A stretch of DNA of 64,000 nt from an uncultured Bdellovibrionales bacterium (GCA_938002015.1 CALLAU010000007.1:1-64000), one strand, 5' to 3'. Counted from the stretch's first letter, positions 1-9,288 are shown. Made by a program: numbers and translations. Notes: generated by a model from the sequence alone, not told the origin.

Positions 1-156
1 GGAGGGCTTCACGGAAGTGTTCGAACGGGTTACTTAAAAGATGTTGCGCCAAAGGCTTTAGGCTGTAAGAAAGCTAAGCAAAAGTGCGTGTATGGAGCCT
101 GGAAAGGGCCAAAGCTTTATAACGAGTGTAAAGAAATTGAGCTTAGTAATTTCTAG
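1..156 (+). CDS. C-terminal end of an unknown protein (5' truncated)
   Basis: The window opens inside an open frame that reads 51 codons to a TAG at 154-156. The fragment is basic and contains three cysteines (GCKKAKQKC, then YNECKE near the end). The start lies outside the window. I do not recognise the family. A palindrome at 260-278 lies about 100 bases downstream and could be its terminator. Confidence 0.6.
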   Translation, partial: GGLHGSVRTGYLKDVAPKALGCKKAKQKCVYGAWKGPKLYNECKEIELSNF

Positions 157-259
157 TTAAAAATTAAGCAGTAAAAGGAATTTAGCTCAACAATAAGGCT
201 TATTCTCCATCTTAAAGCGAGTAAATATTACATCTAGGCTTTCATGAATTTGAGTACTC

Positions 260-278
260 AAGTTAGAAGTTCTAACTT
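260..278. repeat. Perfect short palindrome upstream of the 305 gene
   Basis: Two 9-base arms (AAGTTAGAA and TTCTAACTT) flank a single G, followed by TTGTTT. It could act as a weak rho-independent terminator for the gene ending at 156, or as an operator for the gene starting at 305. The arms are AT-rich, so the hairpin would be modest. The rest of 157-304 shows nothing I can name. Confidence 0.45.
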
Positions 279-304
279 TTGTTTACAACGAGGGGTGTGG
301 GGTT

Positions 305-1270
305 ATGAAAGAGTTTATCATATTTTTATTTTTTGTATTTTTTGGTTTTCAAGCTAGCGCAGTTGAGACAAAATTTTGTCCTCAAAGAATGAGTCTTGAA
401 CTATCAGAAGTGCAAGTTTTTTCTAAATCATTCATCAAGAGTCAAATGGATGATCTTATAGGTCGCTTTAGTCCAATTTTTTTTGATGATGATTCAAACC
501 AGTATTTTCTTGAGAAAAATTTTACAGGATTTTCTCTAAGCCTTGAGCTTAAAAGCACTGAAAAATCAGTTTGTACTTATCAAGAGCAAGGAACTACTAA
601 CAGTAGGTATAGAGTAGTTATATCAGGTACAGATGCTGATCCTATTCTTTTAATAGATTATTTTTTAAATGATGTATTTGTAAATGGTTTAAGAACTGAT
701 GTGAGTTATAGAATGTTTGCTGATATTATTACAAAAAGGCCTTTTTATAACCTTGAAGGATCAACCCTTCAGATTAAAACTTTTGCAAGTTATAGAACTC
801 AAGGTGAAAACTTTATTGATTATGTATCTGTTGGAAAAGGAGTTTTTGAAAACAACTTTATTATGAGTGATTATAAAAGCTCTGCAATTTTTGAGCATCA
901 AATAGAGCCTGCCTTTTATATTCGTACACAGGATAAACTTAAAGAAGATGAAGATAATAAGTATGGAAGCGGTGGAGTTTATGAAGTTACTGAAGAAAGT
1001 TATAAGGCTTTAAACTTAAACCACTTTCTTTTTACAAATGAAGATAAGTTTGTAACTAGTGGTCACTGCTATGTTGGTGATCCGGCTTATACAATTGATC
1101 TTATATCAAAAATCATTCGTGTTCCAACAGATAGTACACGTTTAACATTGTTACCCGAACTAGAAGTAGAAAGAGGTTCAATTGTTATAGCGTTTTACTA
1201 CGTACCTTTAACTCAAGGTGGCGGTGAGGGCAGTGAAGTTTTTATTTTAAGAACGATTGAAGAGTGTTAG
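305..1270 (+). CDS. Exported protein of unknown function
   Basis: A 321-residue protein that begins with a clear Sec signal peptide: Lys-Glu, a Phe/Ile-rich hydrophobic core, and a probable cleavage after QASA near residue 19. The mature part has a few cysteines (near residues 25, 91 and 254 and the final residue), compatible with periplasmic disulfides. No known domain is recognised. The ATG at 305 follows a G-rich segment (GAGGGG) about 10 bases upstream, which supports this start. It converges on trmFO with a gap of only 16 bases. Existence as a gene is well supported; function is unknown. Confidence 0.8.
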   Translation: MKEFIIFLFFVFFGFQASAVETKFCPQRMSLELSEVQVFSKSFIKSQMDDLIGRFSPIFFDDDSNQYFLEKNFTGFSLSLELKSTEKSVCTYQEQGTTNSRYRVVISGTDADPILLIDYFLNDVFVNGLRTDVSYRMFADIITKRPFYNLEGSTLQIKTFASYRTQGENFIDYVSVGKGVFENNFIMSDYKSSAIFEHQIEPAFYIRTQDKLKEDEDNKYGSGGVYEVTEESYKALNLNHFLFTNEDKFVTSGHCYVGDPAYTIDLISKIIRVPTDSTRLTLLPELEVERGSIVIAFYYVPLTQGGGEGSEVFILRTIEEC

Positions 1271-1286
1271 TTGCTAAAAACTATTT

Positions 1287-2651
1287 CTAAGGATTAATCC
1301 AATTTTTAAGATCATTTTTAGCTCTTAAAAGCATTTGATCTTTTCTATATCTCTTAAAATCAGTTTTCTTTTGCTTAGAAAGCCTTTTAACCTCCATTGG
1401 TGGTAGAAGGGAGAAGTTAATATTCATAGGTTGATATCTCTCTCGCTCTTCGTTTAAAAAAGATAAAAGAGAGCCAAGTGCAGTGGTTCTTGGTGGTGGG
1501 TTGCTTGGAAGGTCATTTGCTCTTTGATTAACAAAGTGAGCGACCATTAAAGCTGTACAAGTTGATTCAAAATACCCTTCAACTCCTGTGATTTGTCCTG
1601 CAAAGAAAAGACTGGGGTCTTTTTTTGAACATAGAGTGGAGTCTAAGACTTTTGGAGAATTGATGAACATGTTTCTATGAATACTTCCAAGTTTTAAGTA
1701 CTCAGCATTTTCTAAACCTGGAACAAGTGAGAAAACTCTTTTTTGTTCTGAGTAAGTCATTTTCGTTTGACAGCCTACAAGGTTATAAGCAGTTCCTTCT
1801 TTGTTGTCTTGCCTTAATTGAAGAACAGCATAGGGCCTATTTTCTTTAATACTATCATCTTTATGTGGGTTTTGACTTAAGCCTTTTGGACTAAGAGGTC
1901 CAAACCTAAGAGTTTCATGTCCTCTAGAGGCCATAACTTCAATTGGCATACAGCCTTCAAAGTAAGTTGTATTTTCAATTTCTTCTTTTTCAAAATCTTT
2001 AAATTCCATGGTAGGAGCATGAGTGAGTTCATTTATGAAGTGGTCATACTCTTCTTTGCTCATAGGGCAATTGATATAGTCATTTGTTCCTCTACCGTAA
2101 CGATCTGCTTTCCAGCAGATGTCCATATTAATAGACTCGGTATCAACAATAGGGGCGATGGCATCAAAGAAATAAAGTGAGTCTTCTTCAAAGTGCTTCA
2201 TTAGATTTTCTGCTAAAGCTTTGTGAGTAAGTGGACCTGTTGCTATAATCTTAAATCCTTTAAGATTACTCCAATCAGAGATCACCTCGTTGTGTAACAT
2301 AATATTTTTATGACTCTTGATGGCTTCAGTGACATATTCAGAGAACTTCTCTCTATCAACTCCAAGGGCCATTCCTGCAGGGACGTAAGCTTTTTTAGCA
2401 CATGAGAGAATAAGAGAGTTTAGCTCTTTTGCCTCCCACTTTAACTGTCCTGGAGCAGAATAGTCTGTTTGGCTTCCAAATGAGTTTGAGCAAACAAGCT
2501 CAGCAAATTTATCTGTTTTATGAGCAGGAGTAGAGGACTTTTTATTTCTTCTCATCTCATAAAGGTGAACTTCAAAGCCTTTTTCTGCGAGCTGATATGC
2601 AGCTTCACTGCCTGCTAAGCCTCCGCCTATGATATGTACTACCTTTTCCAT
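1287..2651 (-). CDS. trmFO: Methylenetetrahydrofolate-tRNA (uracil-5-)-methyltransferase TrmFO
   Basis: TrmFO is an FAD- and folate-dependent enzyme that methylates U54 of the tRNA T-loop using 5,10-methylenetetrahydrofolate. The N-terminus carries the Rossmann FAD motif GGGLAGSEAAYQLAEKG within the first 30 residues, followed by YEMRRNKKSSTPAHKTD, the family-typical segment. Later segments such as CMPIEVMASRGHETLRFGPL, NLVGCQTKMTY and AGQITGVEGYFEST are also TrmFO hallmarks. The open frame extends upstream, but the start is set at 2651 (454 residues) because AAGGAG lies just upstream and the FAD motif follows directly. The extended version would run into the divergent gene. It is divergent from the DUF721 gene, with 34 bases between starts. 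Confidence 0.95.
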   Translation of the reverse strand: MEKVVHIIGGGLAGSEAAYQLAEKGFEVHLYEMRRNKKSSTPAHKTDKFAELVCSNSFGSQTDYSAPGQLKWEAKELNSLILSCAKKAYVPAGMALGVDREKFSEYVTEAIKSHKNIMLHNEVISDWSNLKGFKIIATGPLTHKALAENLMKHFEEDSLYFFDAIAPIVDTESINMDICWKADRYGRGTNDYINCPMSKEEYDHFINELTHAPTMEFKDFEKEEIENTTYFEGCMPIEVMASRGHETLRFGPLSPKGLSQNPHKDDSIKENRPYAVLQLRQDNKEGTAYNLVGCQTKMTYSEQKRVFSLVPGLENAEYLKLGSIHRNMFINSPKVLDSTLCSKKDPSLFFAGQITGVEGYFESTCTALMVAHFVNQRANDLPSNPPPRTTALGSLLSFLNEERERYQPMNINFSLLPPMEVKRLSKQKKTDFKRYRKDQMLLRAKNDLKNWINP

Positions 2652-2685
2652 TAAAGCTCCTTGGGGTATGCTTTTACCCGTAGTT

Positions 2686-3108
2686 ATGTCTGATAAAAAT
2701 AATAAGCCCTCTAAGTATAAATTCTCAAAGCATCCTGGAGACAGGAGTAGGGAGTCTAATCTAGAGACGGCTATTGATGTATTACAGACTGTCTTTAAAA
2801 AGAGCAAGGGGGCTTTTTCAGATGAGTTCTCTAGATTTCAATTAGAGAAGAACTGGGAAAAAGTTATTGGAAAAGATATGGCCTCTGAAGCTTTTCCAAG
2901 AAAAATTTACAAGTCGACCCTTTATCTTTCAGCTTCATCATCAGAAGCGCAGCACCACTTTAGATTTTCTCAAGATATTATTATAAAACAAATTAATGAT
3001 TTCTTTGGTGAGAAAAAAATTGAGCATTTAAATTTTAGTCAAAAACCAAAAACAAAAGAGCAGTATTCTATTAAAGCAAAAGAGTGGATCAAGAAAATTA
3101 AAGAGTAA
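2686..3108 (+). CDS. DUF721 / DciA-like protein
   Basis: A protein of about 140 residues with the DUF721 pattern: an amphipathic helix (ETAIDVLQTVFKK), then W-x-x-V-x-G and the segment TLYLSASSSEAQHHFRF resembling the 'L.V.V.S..W...L' core. Family members include DciA, which interacts with the replicative helicase DnaB in bacteria lacking DnaC. That role is from the family and is not shown here. The ATG at 2686 is chosen because it clears the divergent trmFO start. An ATG at 2668, preceded by GGGG, is an alternative. No terminator is evident downstream. Confidence 0.65.
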   Translation: MSDKNNKPSKYKFSKHPGDRSRESNLETAIDVLQTVFKKSKGAFSDEFSRFQLEKNWEKVIGKDMASEAFPRKIYKSTLYLSASSSEAQHHFRFSQDIIIKQINDFFGEKKIEHLNFSQKPKTKEQYSIKAKEWIKKIKE

Positions 3109-3634
3109 CTTCAAAAGCTCAAACTAACTCTTGCCATAATAAGGTATCAATTATTTTAATAAACAACACACTAAATCGATAATTGCTTTAAGCTTTTTTA
3201 CCTAATATCTAAAGTTTTTAATAAAAATAAAGTCAAAAAGATTTAAAGTTTGAGGATTTTTTAGTGACATAAGTTGTCAATAAAGTGAGAATTTGCAGCG
3301 TAAAGAATCAAAAGTAGAAGTTTACTCTCGTTTTTACAAAACAGAATTAACAGATTTAACCAAAATCTTATTTATCTAAAAATGATAGAATGAATATCGA
3401 GAATAGGTAATTTATTTTTTTAAATTAAGCATATTGAGTTTAGTAGATTTAAAGAAGGCGCAAGAAATATTTTAGACTCTACTTTAGATAATTTGATTTT
3501 TAAATTTAGCAAAATTATTAAATGAAAAATGACCTGGCATATCCGATGCAATACGTTTGGTGCAGATGACTTAGTATGGTGGTTACTTCGTACTAGTTTA
3601 TGTATTGGTAATTTACAAATTAAAGGAGGTTGTA
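3109..3634. other. AT-rich intergenic region, possibly containing decayed coding sequence
   Basis: About 525 bases without a convincing gene. A start-less open stretch at roughly 3425-3523 reads FKEGARNILDSTLDNLIF and ends in TGA; it might be the remnant of a lost gene, but I cannot assign it. The last 80 bases before the ankyrin-like gene presumably hold its promoter. No clear -35/-10 pair stands out against the AT-rich background. Confidence 0.4.
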
Positions 3635-5470
3635 ATGACTAAAAAAATAGTAATTCTACTGGCCAGTGTTTTTTTTGCGGTTGAAGCAAGCCAAGCAAAA
3701 TCTTTAGCGTGTATGCAAATATTAGGCAATAAGTTAGATCTTGAGGCCCGGATATCTTTGTATAAGAACAGTTCTACTGACTTCGTAAAATTAGTGCCTA
3801 TATTTGAAGATTCAAGTTTGCCAATGGATGTAAGAATGAATGCTCTTGAAGGGTATATAGGAAGCTTAAATCGTCTAAATAAGAAGACTTGGTCAAATAT
3901 TAAAGAGCTTGATGAGATATATCTAAACTCTGATTATTTAATTGAAAATAGAGTTTCAGCTTTTAAAAAGGCATTAAAACTTCAGATACGACATGAGCAA
4001 CCCTATAACCCTAATCGGAATACGTTGGCTTCAAGGGCATCCAATATGTTAATGACCTTTTTAAGGACTCTTGCACCAGAAGAACAGCGGTTTTTATTAA
4101 GTAATAATGACATATTCTTTATTAACGGAGTATATCAAGATGAGAAGCCTCTTGCAGGTTTATTTTTTAAAGAGTTGGTTGAAAGAAATGTAATAGAGCT
4201 TATAGAAAAAACGACTTTTTTCTCTATTATTGGTACTGACTATAAATCAATAGTGAATTATTTAAAGGTTGGTCCGCATATAGGTGGTTTCGATACTCCA
4301 TTTATAGGTGTGGGTTTAGCTTTACTAAAAGCAGTAAAAAAGAGCGGTGGAAGTTTACAACAACCACTTAGTAGATTAATGAGTATAGGCTTTAAACTAG
4401 AAGGTTCTCGTATTTATTGGAGAGGGCTTAGACGTAACGAATCTCTTCTTAGAGCTGCAATAGATATTGGGCTCCCTTATGAAGACATAGAAACCTTATT
4501 AAATTTTGATTCAAAACCCAATTTTATAGATGAGGTGATAGGGGATTTTCATGCTATAGAGATAGATACTCCTTTAGCTGCTGCAGTAAGAAGAGGTGAT
4601 ATTGATATTATTCAATTACTCATAACTCATGGAGTGGATATAGATGATGAAGCGATAAAGTTGATAGTTGTAAAAGCAGCGTTAGAATCGTCCGATACTA
4701 TGAAAGCCCTTAAATTAGTAGAGGGTATTGGAATTGATATTAATGTTGACTTTGGTAATGGCAATTCTGCGTTACACTATTTAGCAAGCCTTAATAATTC
4801 AAGTATGGAAGATATGACGTACTTAGAGAATGAATTAAAAGGAAGTTCTACCTTTCGATCTGGAAATAAATTCTTTCAAACTCCAGCAGAAATTGGCCTT
4901 GCGACATCAAAAACTCCAGAAGAGTTTTCGTACTATATGGAGAAGATGGATTATAAATGGAGTGAAATGGGTGCTAACAGTACTGTAAATATTTATTTAC
5001 AGTCAGTATTAAGCTTAATTAGAAATCTCAGAGCCAATCGAATAAACTATTTTGGTGGAGAAGAAAATATTTACGAGCGTCCTGATCCAGTCATGGTATA
5101 TATTCATAATATGATAGACTATATTTGCAGACACTTTGATGTTAATCTCTCTCATAATAGATTAGAACTTACATTTTTTAAGAATGATTTAAAGGATATA
5201 CTGGATTATTCGCTAGGAGAATATCACAAATCAGAAGATATTATTCATATAAAAAACTTAGCGTCTCTATTTACAGTTATTGATCAGTTTAAGGGTAGTA
5301 AAGTATATATCGATGATGTTTTACAAAGAGTTGAGAGTTTGAAAAGTAGTCCTAATAATCAAGCTATTAATGATTTAAAAATGAATGCAAGAAAGACTCT
5401 AACATCTTGGAGGATTAGTCCGAGCTCTAGACCTTCTTTAGTTCGCAAAATAATGGATCGCTTTTTTTAA
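3635..5470 (+). CDS. Exported ankyrin-repeat-like protein
   Basis: A 611-residue protein with a Sec signal peptide (MTKKIVILLASVFFAVEASQA) and a mature part that is largely helical. Around the middle it shows ankyrin-like units: 'DTPLAAAVRRGDIDIIQLLI' followed by THGVDIDDEAI, and 'NGNSALHYLASLNN' later. Ankyrin repeats are protein-binding scaffolds; the partner here is unknown. The start at 3635 is fixed by AAAGGAGGT five bases upstream; the frame's earlier start at 3605 has no such site. Flanking DNA is AT-rich and gene-poor, which fits an accessory locus. Calling the repeats ankyrin is a judgement by eye on only a few units. Confidence 0.7.
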   Translation: MTKKIVILLASVFFAVEASQAKSLACMQILGNKLDLEARISLYKNSSTDFVKLVPIFEDSSLPMDVRMNALEGYIGSLNRLNKKTWSNIKELDEIYLNSDYLIENRVSAFKKALKLQIRHEQPYNPNRNTLASRASNMLMTFLRTLAPEEQRFLLSNNDIFFINGVYQDEKPLAGLFFKELVERNVIELIEKTTFFSIIGTDYKSIVNYLKVGPHIGGFDTPFIGVGLALLKAVKKSGGSLQQPLSRLMSIGFKLEGSRIYWRGLRRNESLLRAAIDIGLPYEDIETLLNFDSKPNFIDEVIGDFHAIEIDTPLAAAVRRGDIDIIQLLITHGVDIDDEAIKLIVVKAALESSDTMKALKLVEGIGIDINVDFGNGNSALHYLASLNNSSMEDMTYLENELKGSSTFRSGNKFFQTPAEIGLATSKTPEEFSYYMEKMDYKWSEMGANSTVNIYLQSVLSLIRNLRANRINYFGGEENIYERPDPVMVYIHNMIDYICRHFDVNLSHNRLELTFFKNDLKDILDYSLGEYHKSEDIIHIKNLASLFTVIDQFKGSKVYIDDVLQRVESLKSSPNNQAINDLKMNARKTLTSWRISPSSRPSLVRKIMDRFF

Positions 5471-5496
5471 ATTAGAATTAGGCCATTTAATAAAAC

Positions 5497-5527
5497 CTCA
5501 GTTCTCTTACTTTTAACGTGAACTGAG
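5497..5527 (-). terminator. Possible terminator for the 5650-6624 gene
   Basis: CTCAGTTC and GAACTGAG form a perfect 8-base stem with a 15-base loop. Read on the minus strand the hairpin is followed by GGTTTTATT, so it would serve the regulator gene that ends at 5650. On the plus strand there is no T run. The distance of about 120 bases from the stop codon lowers confidence. Confidence 0.35.
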
Positions 5528-5649
5528 AAGTATGGATTCGATTTGAATATTAAATCACCTATGCTAAATCGGTATTTAAATTACATTAAGTAGGTTGCCA
5601 GTAATTTTTGGAAATTATTTTTTTATAAAGTCTAATTTCTGTTAGCATA

Positions 5650-6624
5650 TTAATTTTTTAAATTAAAAATATCAATTGCTAAGTAAGTCAGGCGATCAGT
5701 CGATGAGAGCTCGACACTATCAGCTAAATTTTTTAGATCTCTATAGAAGTTTTTTGTTAATTCGAAGACTTTTTGATCTAGATCTTGATTCGATTGATAA
5801 ATTAGAAATGCCTGTTTAAAGAAATTAGGGTCTGTATTTTTTTCAGCACAAGCTTTGAGTATTTTTTGATGCCAAAAAAAATTAAGTGCTGTAGACGCAC
5901 TTTTGTCTTCTGCCCCTAAATCAATATGTCGCTCACCAGTATTTAAAAGATAGAGATTATCTTTTTTAATAATTATATTCTCATTCTCTAGATGCTCGAT
6001 GCGAAACTTAACATGACTCTCATCAATATCAAGAATATTACTTAAAAAAGAATCGGAGTGTTCACTCAAGCTTTGATAAGATCCCAATTTTAGGCAACTT
6101 AAAACCATAGAGTATAAAGGATCATTGCTAATAATATTCCGATATTTTTGTCTAATTTCAAAAGATTGGTCGATCTGCATAAATAGTTTGGCGGCTGTAT
6201 CTTCGCCTAAAAGAAGGTTCAGGAATCTATCTACCCTGCCATAGATTAAGCTCAAAGTTTGTAGAAATTCAAAAAGTTGAAGTTTTACCTCGCCAGATTT
6301 TAATCTTCTTATTTTTTGGTAAGAAAAAATTTTTCTCGCCTCTAGAGTAGAGTTGTCATTTTTTAACAAGCTATTCATTACTTCATTTGATTCAGGGTGT
6401 TTAGAGTACTTTGAGTGAGTGACCGATTCTAAAACAGAAGAGATATTCCAATTAAAATGCTTACAAAAAACTATAAAATCATTCCAGGAGAATTTTCTGT
6501 GATTGCCTTCCCATTTTGAAACAACATTAAAATTATATCCCATTTTTTTGCTAAAACTAATTTGATTTTCATTCCTTCGAACTAGCTTTACTAGTACTGG
6601 TGGAATGGACTGATAATAATCCAT
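5650..6624 (-). CDS. TIGR02147 / DUF4423-type regulatory protein
   Basis: A 324-residue cytoplasmic protein. The first ~70 residues form a probable helix-turn-helix of the XRE type (RNENQISFSKKMGYNFNVVSKWEG, shown here in part). The second half has the winged-helix layout of TIGR02147/DUF4423 proteins, with 'LENENIIIKKDNLYLL' followed by a segment on FWHQKIL and a C-terminal predicted helix. This family is expanded in Bdellovibrio and Fibrobacter and its members are regarded as DNA-binding regulators, but targets are unknown. It stands alone on the minus strand, with a 600-base non-coding region upstream and an exported ankyrin-like gene downstream. Confidence 0.65.
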   Translation of the reverse strand: MDYYQSIPPVLVKLVRRNENQISFSKKMGYNFNVVSKWEGNHRKFSWNDFIVFCKHFNWNISSVLESVTHSKYSKHPESNEVMNSLLKNDNSTLEARKIFSYQKIRRLKSGEVKLQLFEFLQTLSLIYGRVDRFLNLLLGEDTAAKLFMQIDQSFEIRQKYRNIISNDPLYSMVLSCLKLGSYQSLSEHSDSFLSNILDIDESHVKFRIEHLENENIIIKKDNLYLLNTGERHIDLGAEDKSASTALNFFWHQKILKACAEKNTDPNFFKQAFLIYQSNQDLDQKVFELTKNFYRDLKNLADSVELSSTDRLTYLAIDIFNLKN

Positions 6625-7234
6625 AGATATACTTTAATACATGATGTTTGTTTAAGAGAAGTAATTCATGCCTCCAACTGGACTTCCTCTTTATGGTATG
6701 TGTTTATATTTTGAGACTGTTTTTTATAGATAAATAGCTTACTATTACCATGAATAGAATTACTTAATAATAGTTAAAAATGAAATATCAAACTACAGAA
6801 ATCGACATTTCTAAATTAAGAATGGCTTAAATTAGGGTTATATCAAGAAGAAGTATGGATAGTTGTAGATCAAACAGTACAATTTTAATCTATCAATGGA
6901 TAATAATTTAATAAAAAAAGTATTTGAATCTAATAAGGACTTTTAGATATATTTGAATAGATCTGGCTAGCTGAAAAGAACTTCTACTCATCGATTGATT
7001 GAGTTATTTATATTCAATATTAAAGATTATGAGCTTCTAAAATTAAATTCTCATGTTAAACGAAACTTAAAACTTAAATGATTTACTATTACTGATAATT
7101 CCTTATTCATAAAAAACTATTTTTAATAAAATTTGATATTAACTTGGACAAAGTGTTCATCAGGTACTATTGAGTTGAGATGACAGTTCACTTTTTTAAC
7201 TATCGAACTGTAAAACTTAATTAAGGAGATAAAA
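6625..7234. other. Long AT-rich intergenic region with only tiny open frames
   Basis: About 610 bases between two divergent genes. It contains a 21-codon frame at 6668-6733 (MPPTGLPLYGMCLYFETVFY) and a 16-codon frame at 6784-6834; neither has a strong ribosome-binding site or a recognisable product, and both may be chance or gene decay. Promoters for the flanking genes presumably lie here. A possible weak -35/-10 pair (TTGGAC at 7144, TACTAT at 7165) precedes the 7235 gene, but the spacer is short. Confidence 0.4.
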
Positions 7235-7654
7235 ATGATGAAAAAAATTATATTGTTAGTAGTGACAGTTGTTAGTATGAACTCTAAAGCTAATGTTTCG
7301 ATATCTACTAGTTGTTTAAATGAAGATAATACTTTGGAGCTACTGATTGATCAAAATTATAGTCAAGAAGCTTCATACTCTGTATTTGATACAAAATCTG
7401 GGAAAGAACTTGGAAGTGGCACTTTCACACTTGCCATTGCTGGGTATGACTCTTTCTTAGAAACTGTTTTTTTTGCATATAGTAATGGTGATTCAATAGT
7501 GGGTATATCCATTGCGACAGAAAAATTTGAATCCCTGGAGTCTATTCCAAACGGTCTATACAAAGCTTATTCAGATGCTTTTGTAACTTATGAATCTGGA
7601 GCATTCGATGGCAGTACACTGAGTTGCAAAATGAGTATAAGTCATCTTAACTAG
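7235..7654 (+). CDS. Small secreted protein of unknown function
   Basis: A 139-residue protein with a signal peptide (MMKKIILLVVTVVSMNSKA, probable cleavage before NVSIS). The mature part is rich in Ser, Thr and aromatic residues and has two cysteines (SCL near the start, SCK near the end), compatible with a small beta-rich domain closed by one disulfide. No family recognised. AAGGAGAT lies seven bases before the ATG at 7235; a second ATG follows immediately at 7238 and either could be used. The gene is monocistronic, closed by a strong terminator. Confidence 0.75.
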   Translation: MMKKIILLVVTVVSMNSKANVSISTSCLNEDNTLELLIDQNYSQEASYSVFDTKSGKELGSGTFTLAIAGYDSFLETVFFAYSNGDSIVGISIATEKFESLESIPNGLYKAYSDAFVTYESGAFDGSTLSCKMSISHLN

Positions 7655-7673
7655 AGGTTGATTTGTTTAAACT

Positions 7674-7719
7674 CAACACATCAATTACTTGAGTTATTTG
7701 ATGTGTTGTTATTTTTTTT
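7674..7719 (+). terminator. Rho-independent terminator of the 7235 gene
   Basis: An 11-base perfect stem (CAACACATCAA / TTGATGTGTTG) with a 13-base loop is followed by TTATTTTTTTT. It sits 20 bases after the stop codon. Read on the other strand it lacks a comparable T run, so it serves mainly the plus-strand gene. Confidence 0.85.
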
Positions 7720-7771
7720 GACTAATGGTGTAGTGGACTGTGATCTCTTGAAAATTTAAGGCTTATATTTC

Positions 7772-8542
7772 TTAATCCTGACTTTCAATAGATTTTCTAC
7801 CAAGTTTTTTAAGGTAACTTGAGGGGCTACTTCCGCCAAGCATTCCATTAACTTTGTTAAATAAACTAGGGTCAGTAATGAGCTTCCCTAAAGATCCCTC
7901 GCCTTTATTTACTTTATCTAAAATAGAGTCGAGCTTCTTCATAGTTTTCTTAAAGTCTTTTCCTTGATTATAGCCTTTAACAGTTGATCTAAGCTCAGGA
8001 ACTGTTTTTTTAAGCTCTTTTATAGTTCCTTTTAAGCCTTCTTCAGAGTTTAAAAAGAGTAATAATTTTTCTAACTCTTTAGCTGTTGCCTCAAGATTTG
8101 GTATTCCATCAATTTTTTCTTGAACTGCAGCGAATATATCGCCAGCGTTAGAAGACTCTATTTCTGTTCCGGCTTGGATGCCTTTAGCCTCAATGCTTCC
8201 TGAAGTTATAAAGATAAATCGATCTCCTAATGCTCCTTGAGTTTTAAGCTGCGCTTTAGAGTCTGTTTTAATATATGGAAGAAAACTCTTTTTAATAGAA
8301 TACTCAACTCTTAGCTGCTTTCTTTTATCATCATATTGAATTGCTTTAACATTTCCAATATTAATCCCTGAAAAAGAGACCATACTTCCAAAAAGGAGTC
8401 CTTGTGTATCATCAAAGTATGAATAAACTCGAGTTCTTTTGGCAAATATTGATTCATCATTTCCTAAAACATAGATACAAATCCCTAATAAAAAGATTCC
8501 CATTAAAACAAATATACCTGTTCTCGTGTAATTGTTGTTCAT
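7772..8542 (-). CDS. mlaD: MlaD-like MCE-domain lipid transport protein
   Basis: A 256-residue protein with one N-terminal membrane anchor (GIFVLMGIFLLGICIYVLG) followed by an MCE domain: 'YFDDTQGLLFGSMVSFSG', then INIGNVKAIQYDDKRKQLRVEY and a later GALGDRFIFITSGS. MlaD-type proteins form periplasmic rings that bind phospholipid in ABC systems maintaining outer-membrane lipid asymmetry. The C-terminal half is a long helical region (LEKLLLFLNSEEGLKGTIKE). It is the last gene of the operon; its ATG overlaps the stop of the ATPase gene by one base (TAATG), indicating translational coupling. Confidence 0.85.
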   Translation of the reverse strand: MNNNYTRTGIFVLMGIFLLGICIYVLGNDESIFAKRTRVYSYFDDTQGLLFGSMVSFSGINIGNVKAIQYDDKRKQLRVEYSIKKSFLPYIKTDSKAQLKTQGALGDRFIFITSGSIEAKGIQAGTEIESSNAGDIFAAVQEKIDGIPNLEATAKELEKLLLFLNSEEGLKGTIKELKKTVPELRSTVKGYNQGKDFKKTMKKLDSILDKVNKGEGSLGKLITDPSLFNKVNGMLGGSSPSSYLKKLGRKSIESQD

Positions 8543-9288
8543 TAGTTTTCTTCTCCTGTCATAAATTTAAATATAGGGTGGTTTTTGTTTTCATAATCTT
8601 TTGATGTAGCCTCACTAATAATTTTTTTATTCTTTAAAAGTAGGATACGGTCACAAACTCTCATTGCAGAGGCCATATCATGTGTAACAAACACCGAGGT
8701 ATATCCAAGCTTTTTTAATTTTAAAATGGTATCCTGAATAACGATAGTATTTTTTGGATCAAGCCCAGCAGTTGGCTCATCAAAAAGCACTACCTCTGGC
8801 TTAAGCATAAGTGACCTTGCTAAGCCAACTCGTTTTTGCATTCCCCCAGAAAGTTCAGCAGGAAAAAGAGCTGCTGCATCGGGTAGATCTAGACTTGTTA
8901 AAATGTTTTGAATGCGTTTACTGATTTCAGTTTCTGGTAAGTCTTGATGCCGTCTTAAAGGATAAGCTAGATTTTCATAAACAGATAAAGAATCAAAAAG
9001 AGCGCCATTTTGAAAAACATAAGCAATACTTTTTCTATATTCAAACCAGTCCTCTTCAGAAAGACCTGATAAGGTTTTTCCTTTAAAAATAACTTCACCA
9101 CTGTCAGGAGTTTCAAGTCCAATAAGAGCCCTTAAAACCACGGACTTTCCTGTGCCAGAGCCTCCAAGTAAACCAAGGCATTCTCCTTTTTTTAATTTAA
9201 AAGCAGTTCCTGAGTGAATCTTTTTTTCACCATATGATTTATGAAAGTCTCTAAGTTCTAAAATTGTTTCCAAGTTTCTGTCATCCAA
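8542..9288 (-). CDS. mlaF: MlaF-like ABC transporter ATPase
   Basis: An ABC ATPase of about 248 residues with Walker A GGSGTGKS near residues 42-49, ABC signature LSGGMQKRVGLARSL, Walker B VVLFDEPTAGLDP and the switch segment VFVTHDM. Its place between MCE and permease genes indicates the ATPase of the Mla-type phospholipid transporter. The frame opens with TTG at 9288, inside the permease gene; TTG at 9273 is an alternative. Neither has a strong ribosome-binding site, so translation is probably coupled to the upstream permease gene. Confidence 0.88.
   Translation of the reverse strand: MDDRNLETILELRDFHKSYGEKKIHSGTAFKLKKGECLGLLGGSGTGKSVVLRALIGLETPDSGEVIFKGKTLSGLSEEDWFEYRKSIAYVFQNGALFDSLSVYENLAYPLRRHQDLPETEISKRIQNILTSLDLPDAAALFPAELSGGMQKRVGLARSLMLKPEVVLFDEPTAGLDPKNTIVIQDTILKLKKLGYTSVFVTHDMASAMRVCDRILLLKNKKIISEATSKDYENKNHPIFKFMTGEEN

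Noticed and set aside
2652-2807. N-terminal extension of TrmFO by 52 codons
   Set aside because: It would overlap the divergent gene, and the FAD motif with an AAGGAG site lies at the internal ATG at 2651.
6668-6733. 21-codon open frame upstream of the TIGR02147-type gene
   Set aside because: Only weak purine-rich sequence precedes it and no function can be suggested; noted in the gap entry but not called a gene.
7144-7170. Promoter TTGGAC / TACTAT before the 7235 gene
   Set aside because: The spacer is only 15 bases and both boxes are imperfect, too weak in AT-rich DNA to list as a feature.
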